In this document: positions 38,613 to 48,871 of the stretch, one piece after another
How the letters are laid out: every line of letters begins with the position of its first letter
Numbering within the stretch: position 1 is the first letter of the stretch
NCBI GenBank assembly: GCA_019843655.1
Contig: JACDQD010000009.1
Span: forward strand, 5,045,204-5,109,203
Source of the DNA: Lethocerus indicus
Lineage: Eukaryota > Arthropoda > Insecta > Hemiptera > Belostomatidae
DNA length: 64,000 nt
Reading direction: 5' to 3'
The notes under the pieces: generated by a model
The model's database searches: none
Told to the model about the DNA's origin: nothing
Seen by the model: only the letters and a program-made list of their open reading frames with translations
Position numbers and translations under genes: made by a program

Positions 38613-38768
38613 GAGAGAGAGAGATAGAGAGATAGAGAGAGTGATGGAGGGAGGGAGGGAGGGAGGAGCGTGCGCGCGTGTGCGCCCACTTGTTTGTGAT
38701 TGTGCGTACGGGCGGCCGTGCGAGGGAGAGGAGGAGGAGGAGGAGGATGAGGAGGAGGAGGAGGAGGC
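38613..38768. repeat. Purine-rich block: GA, GGGA and GGA repeats
   Basis: A GA tract (38613-38640) is followed by GGGA units, then by a GGA array (about 38726-38768). The minus frame at 38545-38871 is a by-product of this block. Confidence 0.9.
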
Positions 38769-39506
38769 CTAGGCTGTCAGACAGTTCGGACAAAGATGGC
38801 CTCGTAACGGAATGAAACCGGTTACAATCAAAAACTACCGCCCGGTCCGGCCGACGTTCAAACTGACACAACCCCCGCCCGGTTTTTCTTATTTTTCCAT
38901 TTCAATTTTCCCTTTTTTCTCCCGACGCCCGCGTTCAACTGTTTGTTAAATTTTATAAGGTCCTGGCTCCGGGCCGTTCCACGTTCCACGGATTTCCACC
39001 ATAAACGGAAATCGTATAATGTCGGCCTTTGTTATTAGGGGGGGGGGGGGCGTTGTTAAATTGGACGTTCGGTCGCGAGCATAACGAGAGGCGAAGCCTT
39101 CGTGAAATTTATTCAGCGTTTTTGAACGAATCAGCGCCGTTTATTATTCCTTAATTGTATGAAGGCACGCAAAACTTTTATTGCCCCCCAAAAGAAGGTT
39201 CGGACGTTGGTATAATTCAAATTTACAATTTGGAAATGATCCAATTTTTAATTGAGGTATGTGAAACTGAAGATCGAACGGCTAAATTTTCGTTTACTGC
39301 TACTGTATTACTATATCGGAAGCCTTACGTGGCAATGTTCATTTGTGTACGGATACAAATTCAGTTTTCATTCAAACAGAAAAAGATCACAATGAAAAAA
39401 CTAAGGTAAGGTACAATAATTAGATGGTCCATAATTACATATAATAATAGTACAAATAAATAATGATTATTATATATCGACTTTTTACTCATGATATATA
39501 TTTTAG

Positions 39507-39620
39507 GAAATGTTATGAAGTATTCGGAAGCCAAAGCTGGAGACGTCGAACTGTTGAAAAGGGAGATACTGAAGAAATTAAAACCGGTTGGAGACGATGG
39601 TGGATCCGCTTTGGAAATAG
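39507..39620 (+). CDS. Probable internal exon, methyltransferase motif I region (METTL7-like?)
   Basis: The 114-bp block is bordered by an acceptor-like TATATATTTTAG (AG at 39505-39506) and a donor-like ATAG|GTGCGT. The frame that looks natural starts in phase 1 and gives N-V-M-K-Y-S-E-A-K, then the amphipathic basic helix LLKREILKKLK, then PVGDDGGSALEI, and ends one base into a codon (G). A hydrophobic strand ending LEI-G at an exon edge is what motif I (LEIGxGxG) of class I SAM-dependent methyltransferases looks like, and the preceding KxE-rich helix resembles METTL7/TMT1 proteins. The alternative open frame is tryptophan/arginine-rich and less natural. The next exon (GxG part) and an N-terminal membrane-anchor exon were not found in the window. 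Family assignment is inference. Confidence 0.4.
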
Positions 39621-40531
39621 GTGCGTACTGAATAATAATACTGAATATTTTTTTGAAATAAATTCGATTGTACGGCTGAAACATTATTTTCTTAATTAAT
39701 AAATACTTTAAAGAGGTTCAAATAAATGTTATTACGATGAATATTAGAAATTAAAAGTACGAAATTATTTAAGAAATGTTTCGAGAAGCTTATATGTAAT
39801 TAGAGTAGGTTTGGGATTCATATGGTTAGAGTGATAGTACGTAGAGATAACGTGGACTTAATGCTTCGGTGGCGCAATTCTCGCAATTCTAGGCTGGTTC
39901 GGTGCTTAATATCGTTAAAACGAAATACTAAATCAGCACGATACGATAGACAAGAACGTTATATGTAGAAGAAATATTTGTAAATTGTAACACAGTTTCT
40001 CTGGAGTAAATATTTTCAGTATGACAACTGAGGATTCGCCTGTCCATCTGTAATTTTATGCCTGAAGTGAAATCATGTCCCGAACCTCCCGGATCGCTTC
40101 GCCCATACCATCTATGTATAAATAAAATTTGCTAATGCGTTTAATTAATTCCTTCAACGTACGAAAATTGTAAGAATACCGAAACAGCTGTTGCTCATAA
40201 ATTATTTAAGGCCGGGTACTCACGAGTGTGATGCGAGTTGGGTTGGGGGTTCACCTTTAAAACGGTGAAAAAGGATGTCAAGGTTTGTAGGGAGCCGGCT
40301 CGTAAACAAGACCCCCCCCCTCCCACAGAACAAGGGGGAGAGCCGGAGTAAGATCATTTGGAAGTTGAAAATGTAACGTGTAAAGTGGGTTATGCGGTGG
40401 TGTATGTGTGTTCGGGGGTGGCGGGGGGTAAATGGTCCTGCGGGAGTGGAGTAGAGTAGTGTATGAATGTTGTCCCGTGAATGAAACAGGCTGAGGCGGG
40501 GGGGGCCCTTTGTCTATCTCTAGCCCCGGTA
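39621..40531. other. Intron or intergenic stretch
   Basis: AT-rich at first, then GT- and C-rich towards 40.5 kb. No further exon continuing the methyltransferase-like frame could be identified. Confidence 0.4.
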
Positions 40532-40608
40532 GGAGAGAGAGAGAGAGCAGAGAGGAGAACGAGCGGGCAGAAGAGAGAGAGAGAGAGAGGGAGAGGGGGA
40601 GGGAGAGT
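40532..40608. repeat. GA-rich tract
   Basis: Two GA runs (40532-40547 and about 40571-40590) with GGGAGA extensions. Confidence 0.9.
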
Positions 40609-40993
40609 GTGATGAGCTGCACTTAGTATTCTTGTCTGGCCGGCCGCGGAGGACGGGGGCGCGATGAAATCAAAAGTTAACCCCCCCACCCTCGCTCGGG
40701 GCGGCGACCCCGCTACTACTTCTCCCCGTTTACGTATTCACTCCGAGTTTTCTGGGTCAAAGTTACTAGGCCTGTGTTCACTTGTCTGTCAGCTGCTCCT
40801 CATTTGAATAATATTTAAATAAGATCGATTTTTTTCCTCTCCCCCCCCGCGGCCGGGGCCGGGGGTGGCTTTGGGGCAGGTCGGGGATGCGCGCCACGCC
40901 GGCATGCAAAGCGCCTTTATGTAAATTTTATATCGCTCTCTCTCGCTCTTTCTCTCCGACTGTCGGTTCTCTCTTTCTCTCTCGCTTGCCTCG

Positions 40994-41025
<32 letters not shown>
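40994..41025. repeat. TA microsatellite with CT-rich left flank
   Basis: A TA tract of about 30 bp, preceded by CTCTCTCGCTCTTTCTCT-type sequence from about 40.94 kb. Confidence 0.9.
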
Positions 41026-41028
<3 letters not shown>

Positions 41029-42511
41029 CGTGTGTATCTGTCAGTCTCCTGTAAATAAACTGTTCCCGGCCCCACCTTCTGTCTTCAACACGGGACTCCT
41101 GGACTTTTTTTTCCGACTCCTGCCACCGGTGTTATTACAACGTTTCCTGCGATAATATCTGCGCCGGGTGATGACAAATTTCGATAAAATTAAGTTATTT
41201 TTAGAATTAACGGTACGAAAATTTTACGTTTGCGTATCATGAAATAAACGGTATCGTAAGTGTATGGTCGAAAATCCTCGTTATCTTTGATATTAGTGAC
41301 ATGGAATGGAAAGATTGAAACTCGTAGTACATAACGTCGTGCCAATGGTTCGACGAAAACATTCCAAGGATGGCAGGAATAATTGCTAATGAAATCGCTA
41401 AAAATAGAGACAGAATCGAGCTAAATGTTCCTGTGCATAGCGAGTGGATTAAGGTTGAAGTCTGATTTAAATTATAATCACGAACAAGTTTAATAATATT
41501 GGAATAATATATTGGTTGCGGTATGAAATTGACGGTAGTGCACTCGTTCAATGCAGGAGAGGTTTCGCACTGAAATGGCCTCCAAAACTAACATTAGACA
41601 ACAAATTGACAATATACAAGGCTATATTGAAACCGATGTGGATATAAGGCATCCAGAGAATCCATTCGAAAATCCTACGAACCATCTTCAATGCTCCACA
41701 ATTCCCAGCTTTTCTCTTTCGCCTTTCCTCACCAGTGGGCGATTCCCTTATCATGTCAGGACGATACTGATAACAATTTTACTTATAACATGTAATATAG
41801 TTGATTGTTCAATGAAATATGGTGATATGATCATCTTTGGATTGTAATTGAGAAATGTTTCGGTTCATTAGAAAAACACCGGGGCGATTGGTGACGACAC
41901 CAAACATGACCCCGAAATTCGGACGGGTCCCAGGAGGCCGGCTGAATTATGATTCGAGTTAAGGGGCGGCTGAATTGATTCACGAATCGGGCTGTCGGGG
42001 CGGGGCGTGATGCGACTGCCGAGTCGGGATCACGACCACCGCCCACCCCAGAATTCCGATTCGAAACACACGGCCGACATCGATCCGTCCGCGGGGTCGA
42101 AATAAACGCCATTCGTCCATCGTTATCATTCGGCCTTATCACTGAGTCCTGAACCGAGAAGGTCGTTTTCATCTTCGGCTCCGCTCGGTCTAACTTTCAT
42201 TTACATCCATTCAATCGTCTGGTTGGCACGTGTGAAAGTTCTGCTTTCAAACTCACTTGTGGCTCGTCCCAGCACGATGGGACACAATGGTCCTCGGAAG
42301 ACGAATGTCCTGTTCCTGCGTCCTGTCGTTCCTGGAACGGGGGTGTGGCGCCTCCGAGGGAGTAGGTTACTCTCCCGTGCTGCAAGTCTCTCCTCCCATA
42401 TCATCTTGAACTCCTTATCAATCCTTTCGTGAACTTCCCCAGTCAGATGAAACCGTAGTTACCTAGATCATCTTTCTCTTTTAGCTAGTTCGGTTTTTAG
42501 CTAATCGATTA
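41026..42511. other. Non-coding stretch
   Basis: Frames of about 100 codons occur on opposite strands at 41237-41551 (minus) and 41551-41847 (plus). Neither shows a recognisable family, so they are not called as genes. Confidence 0.45.
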
Positions 42512-42592
42512 CGGCGATAGGAGACGGGAAGAACGAAAAACTACGGTATTCCAAAGTTTCGCAGACCAAATAACAGGTATCCTAAACTAATG
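42512..42592 (+). repeat. Dispersed repeat, shared with 60.6 kb
   Basis: GGCGATAGGAGAC (about 42513-42525) and CTACGGTATTCCAA (42541-42554), followed by spaced matches TCGCA, ACCA, AGGTAT and ACTAA, align with the right arm of the inverted repeat at 60.64-60.72 kb. GCGATAGGAGAC is also the sequence 3' of the hammerhead on the minus strand at 60.5 kb. Sequence just upstream (TAGCTAGTTCGG) may be a remnant of the ribozyme part, but that is weak. Confidence 0.55.
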
Positions 42593-43204
42593 GAAAATTC
42601 TACTACATTACTATGAAATCCGTCACGATTAATTATATTATGCTAAAAAAAGTGTACGTGGAATTTATTTCAAATGATTGATATTCATTTTGTGGCTTTT
42701 AGGCTGGAATTGTGTCCGTTTTACGCGTTCTTATTTATATTGCTTTATGGCCAAAAAAAAACTGACGCTAATTCGCCTAATCAGATCCGATAGGTCCTAA
42801 ACGATTCCGATAAACCCAAATATTTCGGCTTCGCCCCAATAAATATTCCCCCGATGAATTCCACGGCTTCTCGTCTCGTTAGATACAGCCAGTGGGCCTT
42901 CCGATCGCTCTAGGAATTGCAACACTACGAATGGATGGATCGATTGGGCCGCGAACTAGTCCGGCCGTCCTTTCCATTTTCGTTCTCCGCCCCCATTTTC
43001 GGTCAGTTCCACATTCTTGACTTAACGCCCAATTAATATCACAACAGTTTAGATCGGGGGAAAATTTATATCGGGAATTGCACAACGCGTCTCAGTTCCA
43101 AGGCGAGCGTTTAAGTGTCAATAACGAGTAGGTTCTTGTAAATAAGCCTCGACTCAAGAATAAAATTAGTTAAATGAATACGGTGAAACAAATCAATCGT
43201 ATTC
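42593..43204. other. Non-coding stretch
   Basis: AT-rich, then mixed composition. No gene or repeat recognised. Confidence 0.5.
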
Positions 43205-43230
43205 AATTCGCCACCGCCAGTAGCATTCTA
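43205..43230 (-). repeat. Truncated hammerhead relic
   Basis: The minus strand reads TAGAATGCTACTGGCGGTGGCG, which matches the 5' half of the 27.8-kb copy (TAGAATGCTACTGACCGTGGCG) at 20 of 22 positions. The 3' half (GAAACCGGTC) is missing; the sequence continues AATTGAATACG. Confidence 0.45.
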
Positions 43231-43936
43231 TCAGTTAAGACAGTTTACGACGACAGGTAAATCGCTGCATTTGTTGACTGCAGGAGTCATCTATGACTCG
43301 TGTTATTCACTGTCATGAATAGTAACAAACAGCGTTGTACAACGCCGAACGACGCATAAGTCAAGCTATAGTACAACCGTTGTAACCTATAAAATTCAAT
43401 GTCCACTGAACGCTATTGAACGGGTCGATTTCAGTCGTTCATCTTCTGTCATTCTGCCAAATCCCGCCTTCGAAGCCGTCGGCGTTTTTCCGGTTTTCGG
43501 AGCCCAAGCAGACCATCTCCCCATATCTTATATTTCAATCATTTGTTATAAATCGTGTGGTTTTTGTTCCTCATTATAATGAGCAGTATTATTCCATATG
43601 GCAACGTGTTATTCCTAGTGTACTTCATTCTTTTGTTGAAGGACGCAGTATGTATTTTTACAATTATGGTACAAAGACATATACTATAATAAAAACGACG
43701 GAGGCCAAATATTTGTAAGCATTCCGAAATGAATGACGGGGAATAGTTAATAGAGTTCGAAATAGTTAATAGAGGATTTGTAGTGTACATAGTCGATCTA
43801 GAGCAATACGGGACCCCGTAATTTCATTGACGCCCATCTATTTTCAACTAGTGATTTATTTCAAGTCCGCTGAAATTATTATTATTTCTTTTATTTCTCG
43901 GTCTATTACTACATTATATGTCGCATTTTTCCACAG

Positions 43937-43994
43937 ATGTGAACCTACGCACATATGTCCGATGGACAATGGATAGAGTAAAACATGGCCAGAG
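43937..43994 (+). CDS. Possible 58-bp internal exon, unknown product
   Basis: The block lies between TTTTTCCACAG (AG at 43935-43936) and AGAG|GTAGAG. The frame completing a codon with its first two bases is fully open and protein-like: VNLRTYVRWTMDRVKHGQ, then AG. No family is recognised. Its entry phase is compatible with the exit phase of 39507-39620, but joining them would give LEID instead of the LEIG expected for a methyltransferase, so they are probably not consecutive exons of one such gene. Confidence 0.2.
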
Positions 43995-44420
43995 GTAGAG
44001 GTCACACTTGATTCCCCTCAGACGCCGGCTCTCCATTATATGAAGCGTCTTCTATCATGCAAATCGGTCTGGGCGGCTTTTTTTTTCCACCCCCCGGCTA
44101 CAAGCACTGGGCCGGGTCACACCGGGTCCCGGATAGACCCGAAGGCGGGTTTAAAAGAAAACGGAAAAAAAAGAAGTGACAAGGTACAATTTTTTCAACC
44201 GTAATAAAGTCTTAATTTTATCGTAGATAAATTGTCTACCGGCCGTGCCCAGCGGGTCGAATACAAATAAACAGTTGTGTCAATAGAATGCGTAGAATAT
44301 GTGTAGAGCGAAAGAGACCGATAAAAGAGAAGTGGGAAGGAAGGAGACAGAGATAGAAGGAGGAGTAGAAGAAGAAGGTCGTTGACACCAACCGTGGGCG
44401 TTGGATGAACCTGAGAACGA

Positions 44421-44518
44421 GACAGAGTGAGAGAGAGAGAGAGCGAGAGCGAGAGATAGAGAGGGAGAACGAACTCTGTGTGTGTGTGTGTGTGTGCGTG
44501 TGCGTGTGTGTGTGTGTG
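44421..44518. repeat. GA and GT microsatellites
   Basis: A GA-rich tract (about 44427-44464) is followed by a GT tract with CG-containing interruptions (about 44477-44518). The minus frames 44236-44532 and 44280-44561 are products of these tracts. Confidence 0.95.
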
Positions 44519-46125
44519 AGTCTATATAACAAACTATAGAAGCAGATATGACAGTAGTCACCTGGATATCGCCAGTGATCTATGCTTCAAAATAGCGGTC
44601 GGACATATTTTGAAACTGGCTAGATTATAAATTCATAATAGATCGCTTGTTCTAAGAAAATTTTCGTAAAAAAAAATTCGCAACTGACCCTAGAGCTAGA
44701 GCCCAGAGCGCTATTGAAGAGTCAAGTGCAAGAAATTCCATATGGGACGATTCAATGGAATCAACGTGAAAGTTCAAGGCGCCCGTTCGTTTTAGGTATT
44801 TGCGGCGGAAGATTCCGATGCCGTCGTTTTTCTTTCTCTTGTTTTCAGCTCTCGGCACTTTCAAGAAAATGCCGTTTCATAATGAAAGGTAATACAAGAG
44901 AGTCACAATGGATTTCTTCTCTTCGAATAGACGCTTTTAACATATCTAATTGTGCTCGGAGTCACAGAAATATAATAATTTATTCCTAGAGTATATTATA
45001 TAAATTGTGCATTCGCGGTGCCCTCAATTTTCCGTATTCCGAACAACCCTTCTGCCCTAACCTGTGTTCTATCTGGCACTGAGCGTCTTGGAATGGCACC
45101 AATATATGAAAAATATGGACGTATACCTTCCGCGCTCTACATATCACTTTACTTCATGCGGGTCGTACCCCCTGAATAGAATTATTCTTCCGGTATTGTC
45201 CACATTCAGCGCTGTTCTAGGATGCTCGCAGCTTGACCCGAAGTCTCGGTCTATATTGGGCCCCCTCCGGGGGGAGCAATTAGTTATTTCGGCAACGGTA
45301 TACTCGAATACGTTTACTGGCGCCCCACCGAGCCCAACTTGGCTCCGGCGGCGACGCGCTATTCGGACTTGGAACAATCGCTCCCGAAAAAAATACGATA
45401 CCCGAAAATAAGTCGATACAATCGGATCACGTTCGCCGTCAACCTGGCAACCGAACGCGCTCACAGAACTTCCTGGAAGATTTGGCTCGTCCGTCGGACC
45501 CTCCTTATTTTTTTTTGGTTTTTGCTTTTTTTTATCCTGCCTTTCTGTTTTTCTCCTCCTCCTCCTGCTTCTTCTGCGCACGTTTCTGAAAGCCAAATTC
45601 GATTACAATCTCATCGGCGGTCTTGTTCCAAGACCGATATATTATCCCGAAATACAATATTTATTCTTCACCGTCCCAGGGTATTTAATCGCTGTGAATA
45701 GCTAATAAGGAATATACTGGATACTGAGCCTATGCAGAACTTAAAAAACCACGCATCGATGCGTTCGCGTCTGTAATTAATCAAAAGAGTTTCGGGGCGT
45801 ACTAGGTCGGCTACCCCATTCACCATTAGTCATCCCCCGTTTCCTTATACATTCGGGAAGTCATCAATAAATTTGAAACTGTTGGAATAATTACGTTTTT
45901 AGCATTACTCGTTGCGATTATACTTGTAAAATAAAAAGAGGGAATATAATTGACCAGGTTAGTAACGTAGCACCAGCTAGAGAAGGTGGTGGAGGGGGGG
46001 GGGATGAGCTCCAGTCGTTATTTCGGCCAAGTTATTGTTACAAAACGTCATTGTAGTATTTTCTACTTTTATTTCGATCGCGTCTCCGAACTCTTTTTGT
46101 TTTTGGAACTCTAACGAACGCCACA
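44519..46125. other. Non-coding stretch
   Basis: No recognised gene. A possible 42-bp block between TTGTTTTCAG (to 44849) and AAAG|GTAATA is too short to support. Confidence 0.45.
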
Positions 46126-46165
46126 CCTCCTCCTCCTCCTCCTCCTCATCCTCCTCCTCATCCTG
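46126..46165. repeat. CTC trinucleotide repeat
   Basis: CTC units, about 40 bp, with two CTCAT interruptions. Confidence 0.9.
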
Positions 46166-46404
46166 CTGGTCGTCGTCGGCCTTGACTCAGCCCCGACGCC
46201 CGTTTCCTACTACTGGGGTTATGGAGGAGGGCCAGCAGATAAACATCCACGGATGTGGGAACATTTTTACGATCTCGCCCCCCGCCTTCCCCCCCTTTTA
46301 TCAGTTTACGGCCTTCAATGCCCGTACGCCTTTTACGGTCGAGCGAGCTTTTAAAAGTCTAAATTCGAATGGGAGAACGGCGATAATCCCGGAATCGCGT
46401 TCGG

Positions 46405-46405
<1 letters not shown>

Positions 46406-46494
<89 letters not shown>
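46406..46494. repeat. Long CT microsatellite
   Basis: An uninterrupted CT tract of about 89 bp, the longest simple repeat in the window. Confidence 0.97.
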
Positions 46495-46495
<1 letters not shown>

Positions 46496-48832
46496 AACTT
46501 TATCTTATTAAATACACGAAAAGACTAGTTAGCCTAAAGATAAGCACGATAAGCAATATTTCAGAAAAATAATATTCGAGGTTTTAATTTCTTATAAGAG
46601 AATAATTTCTGTCCTTTTTTTTGGTCTCAAAGTAAAAATGATTAACTAATGTTTGGATTCAATACACTGTTATTATACATGTACAACGGTGTATAATTAT
46701 TCAGCCTTAGAATATAATATACTGCCCTCGCCAGCGCTAGACCACTATTCGACCACTATTAGATTCCAGCTCGGGGGGAGGGAGGCAGAAGAATGAAAAA
46801 AAGAAGCGCTATCGCAGTGCCGGCTCGGGTAACAGGGACATTACATTAGCGGCCCTTATGTAAATAGGCATTAATGCAAAACAATTTAGCGTGTATTAAA
46901 ATAATCTCCGCGCGTGTAATAAGGCACGGGGCCTCTCGGATTATACGGCTAATTGGTGTGTTTCGCCTTCGCCCTCCAGTACCCGACGGAATCATCCGGC
47001 GGTGAATACATGTTTATCAAATGAGCGGACTCATTTCTAAATATTTACGCTCTATTACAATTGTTTCTATCGTTGTTCCTGTACAAGGTGTAACCAACCT
47101 CAAGCTCGAAGAGGGCGGGGGTAGGAGGGAACCGGGTAATTCCAACAATAGGGGGATTCGCCGATGGCATATTTCCAGCCAGAAACCGGATACGCTTTCC
47201 TACATCCTTTAACGGCGAAATAAATTCCTGGAGGACTATTTATGAATTCTTGTTGATTAAGATAACTTGGTCTATTGAAATTATATAATCCCAATGAGCA
47301 TTAATGGAAATTATTTATTACCCATTTAATAAGTGCTGTTAATAAGGCGTAAAAGTGCGGGATAATTTAATTCCATACTCTGTCCGGCATTTGTGTGCCG
47401 ACCATTTATAAGAATAAATAACTTCATCCTAGATTAATTTCAATTAGACCAATTAAATTCGATTTGACTGAACGCGTCGTTGGCCGAGCCGGTGAGAGAT
47501 CAACAGCGTTCGGCTGGCGAAACTGATAACTCTCGTAAAAAATGATATTTCCAATCCGCTTTTTCAATTAAATGAGGCGCAGCCGAGCACTCTATATCCC
47601 TTCGCTAACATTTGCACGGATATCTATCCGTGGATAGCTTAATGGTTTTCTATGTGGTTATGCTATGGCTGAGTGGTTATACTTTGACTAGCTAAAATAT
47701 GTTCTAGAAAATCAATATTACGAAAGTCACTGACATGCACATATTTATTCGATTGTTGACAAATAAATATATACATGGAATCATTCGCTATAGGTCAGTT
47801 AAAGAACAATTCGCGCTCACGCGAGACTACCTGTATCGGAGAAACCTGTTCCAATAAGGAAATAAAATTGAAACGTCCGATGCTATCGCCGTTCTGGTAG
47901 CCATTATTCTTATGCCGGGCTATTTAAATATCGGACTTGTTCAAAACATTTATCCCGACGATGTCAATGTTCTGTCGTATATTCTTAGCGTACAAACTCT
48001 AAGAAATTTGTGGCGGTCGTACGTAGAGAGTTGACGAACGGCTAAGTAGACACCCGTCAATTAGTGTTATCGAATTTGTATTGAAGGTGAAATTGTAATT
48101 GTTTTTATCTAGTTATAAGGACAGACTTTGAAGTAGGTGGTGCGAAATGCGCCGTCTGGTAATTAACAGTCGGACGTCCATATCCATCAACAGAATTTCA
48201 TGGTATTCGTTTCCACGCAGGTGTCCATTCCGGTCCGGTAATGAAGAGCCTCGTCAAGACAGGCGTCATCATCTGCCAGTTTATTATTGAGGCTCTGCTG
48301 TGGACACCAGGACTTAGCTCAATCTCTTGAACTAAGCACACGAGGTTGAGTTTGTGAGCGGTTATGGTCGTCGGCCGGGGGGGGGGTTTCGAACTAACAA
48401 GTTGTTGGCACATTATCAAGGCTCATTCGAAGCTTGCGACACACTCTCCGGGACACTCCGCTAGGAGCTTTTTTCCCCACTCCTGGGAGAGTACGCGGGG
48501 GAATAAAATACAGGGCCGGGAATTGTATAAATTGTCGAGATTGTGGATTGTGCAATTTTACAGACGGGCAGAGACCGTGGCCGCTTCCACAGCGTCGTCC
48601 CTCGTCCGGTCGTGGGAACACGCGGCGAAGGGACGCCCACGTACCGGCCGATCGACGGATGGATTCATACAGTTTCATCCACTTATCTTCTTAACACAGT
48701 CATAAAACGAGATTAAAACAATCAATAATAATAAGAACTAACGGAAATAGCGCCCGGGGGTAATATCGAATGATCAATTCAATAACTCTAGTTTCCTCGA
48801 CATTCCGTCTCCTCTCGGCGGTTTGTTGCTCC
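46495..48832. other. Non-coding stretch
   Basis: No gene recognised. GACCACTATT occurs twice with an 11-bp period near 46.74 kb. A G run at 48.38 kb and short frames at 48.36-48.70 kb on both strands look non-coding. Confidence 0.5.
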
Positions 48833-48871
48833 TGCCAGACCGGTTTCGGCCGCTCGCCGTCTTCAGTGGCC
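48833..48871 (-). ncRNA. Hammerhead-ribozyme motif, intact core (Penelope type)
   Basis: On the minus strand the order is GCCA (stem I), CTGAAGA (48866 to 48860), C, GGC-GAGCG-GCC (stem II), GAAA, CCGGTC, TGGC. The core, GAAA and GGUC are all conserved. Stem I pairs GCCA with UGGC, whereas other copies have GCUA with UAGC: a compensatory U-A to C-G change that argues for a folded RNA. Stem III is the loop-less self-complementary ACCGGU. A pyrimidine lies between A9 and stem II, as in the 34.65-kb copy. The 3' flank keeps the GAGAGGAGAC word shared with that copy. Confidence 0.7.

Noticed and set aside
38791..38824. AAAGATGGC followed by GAAACCGGT on the plus strand, resembling a hammerhead
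   Set aside because: Spacing is about five bases too long, the CUGA part is absent, and stem II does not pair; probably coincidence.
39155..39406. 84-codon frame ending at a strong donor (TAAG|GTAAGG), 100 bp before the exon at 39507
   Set aside because: None of its frames splices into the methyltransferase-like frame at 39507: the exit phases give either a stop or the tryptophan-rich alternative frame.
41237..41847. Minus frame of 104 codons with a hydrophobic segment and an adjacent plus frame of 98 codons
   Set aside because: Opposite-strand frames of similar quality in AT-rich DNA; no receptor or transposon motif recognised, so neither is supported.
46035..46511. 158-codon plus-strand frame
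   Set aside because: Most of it is the CTC array and the 89-bp CT tract.
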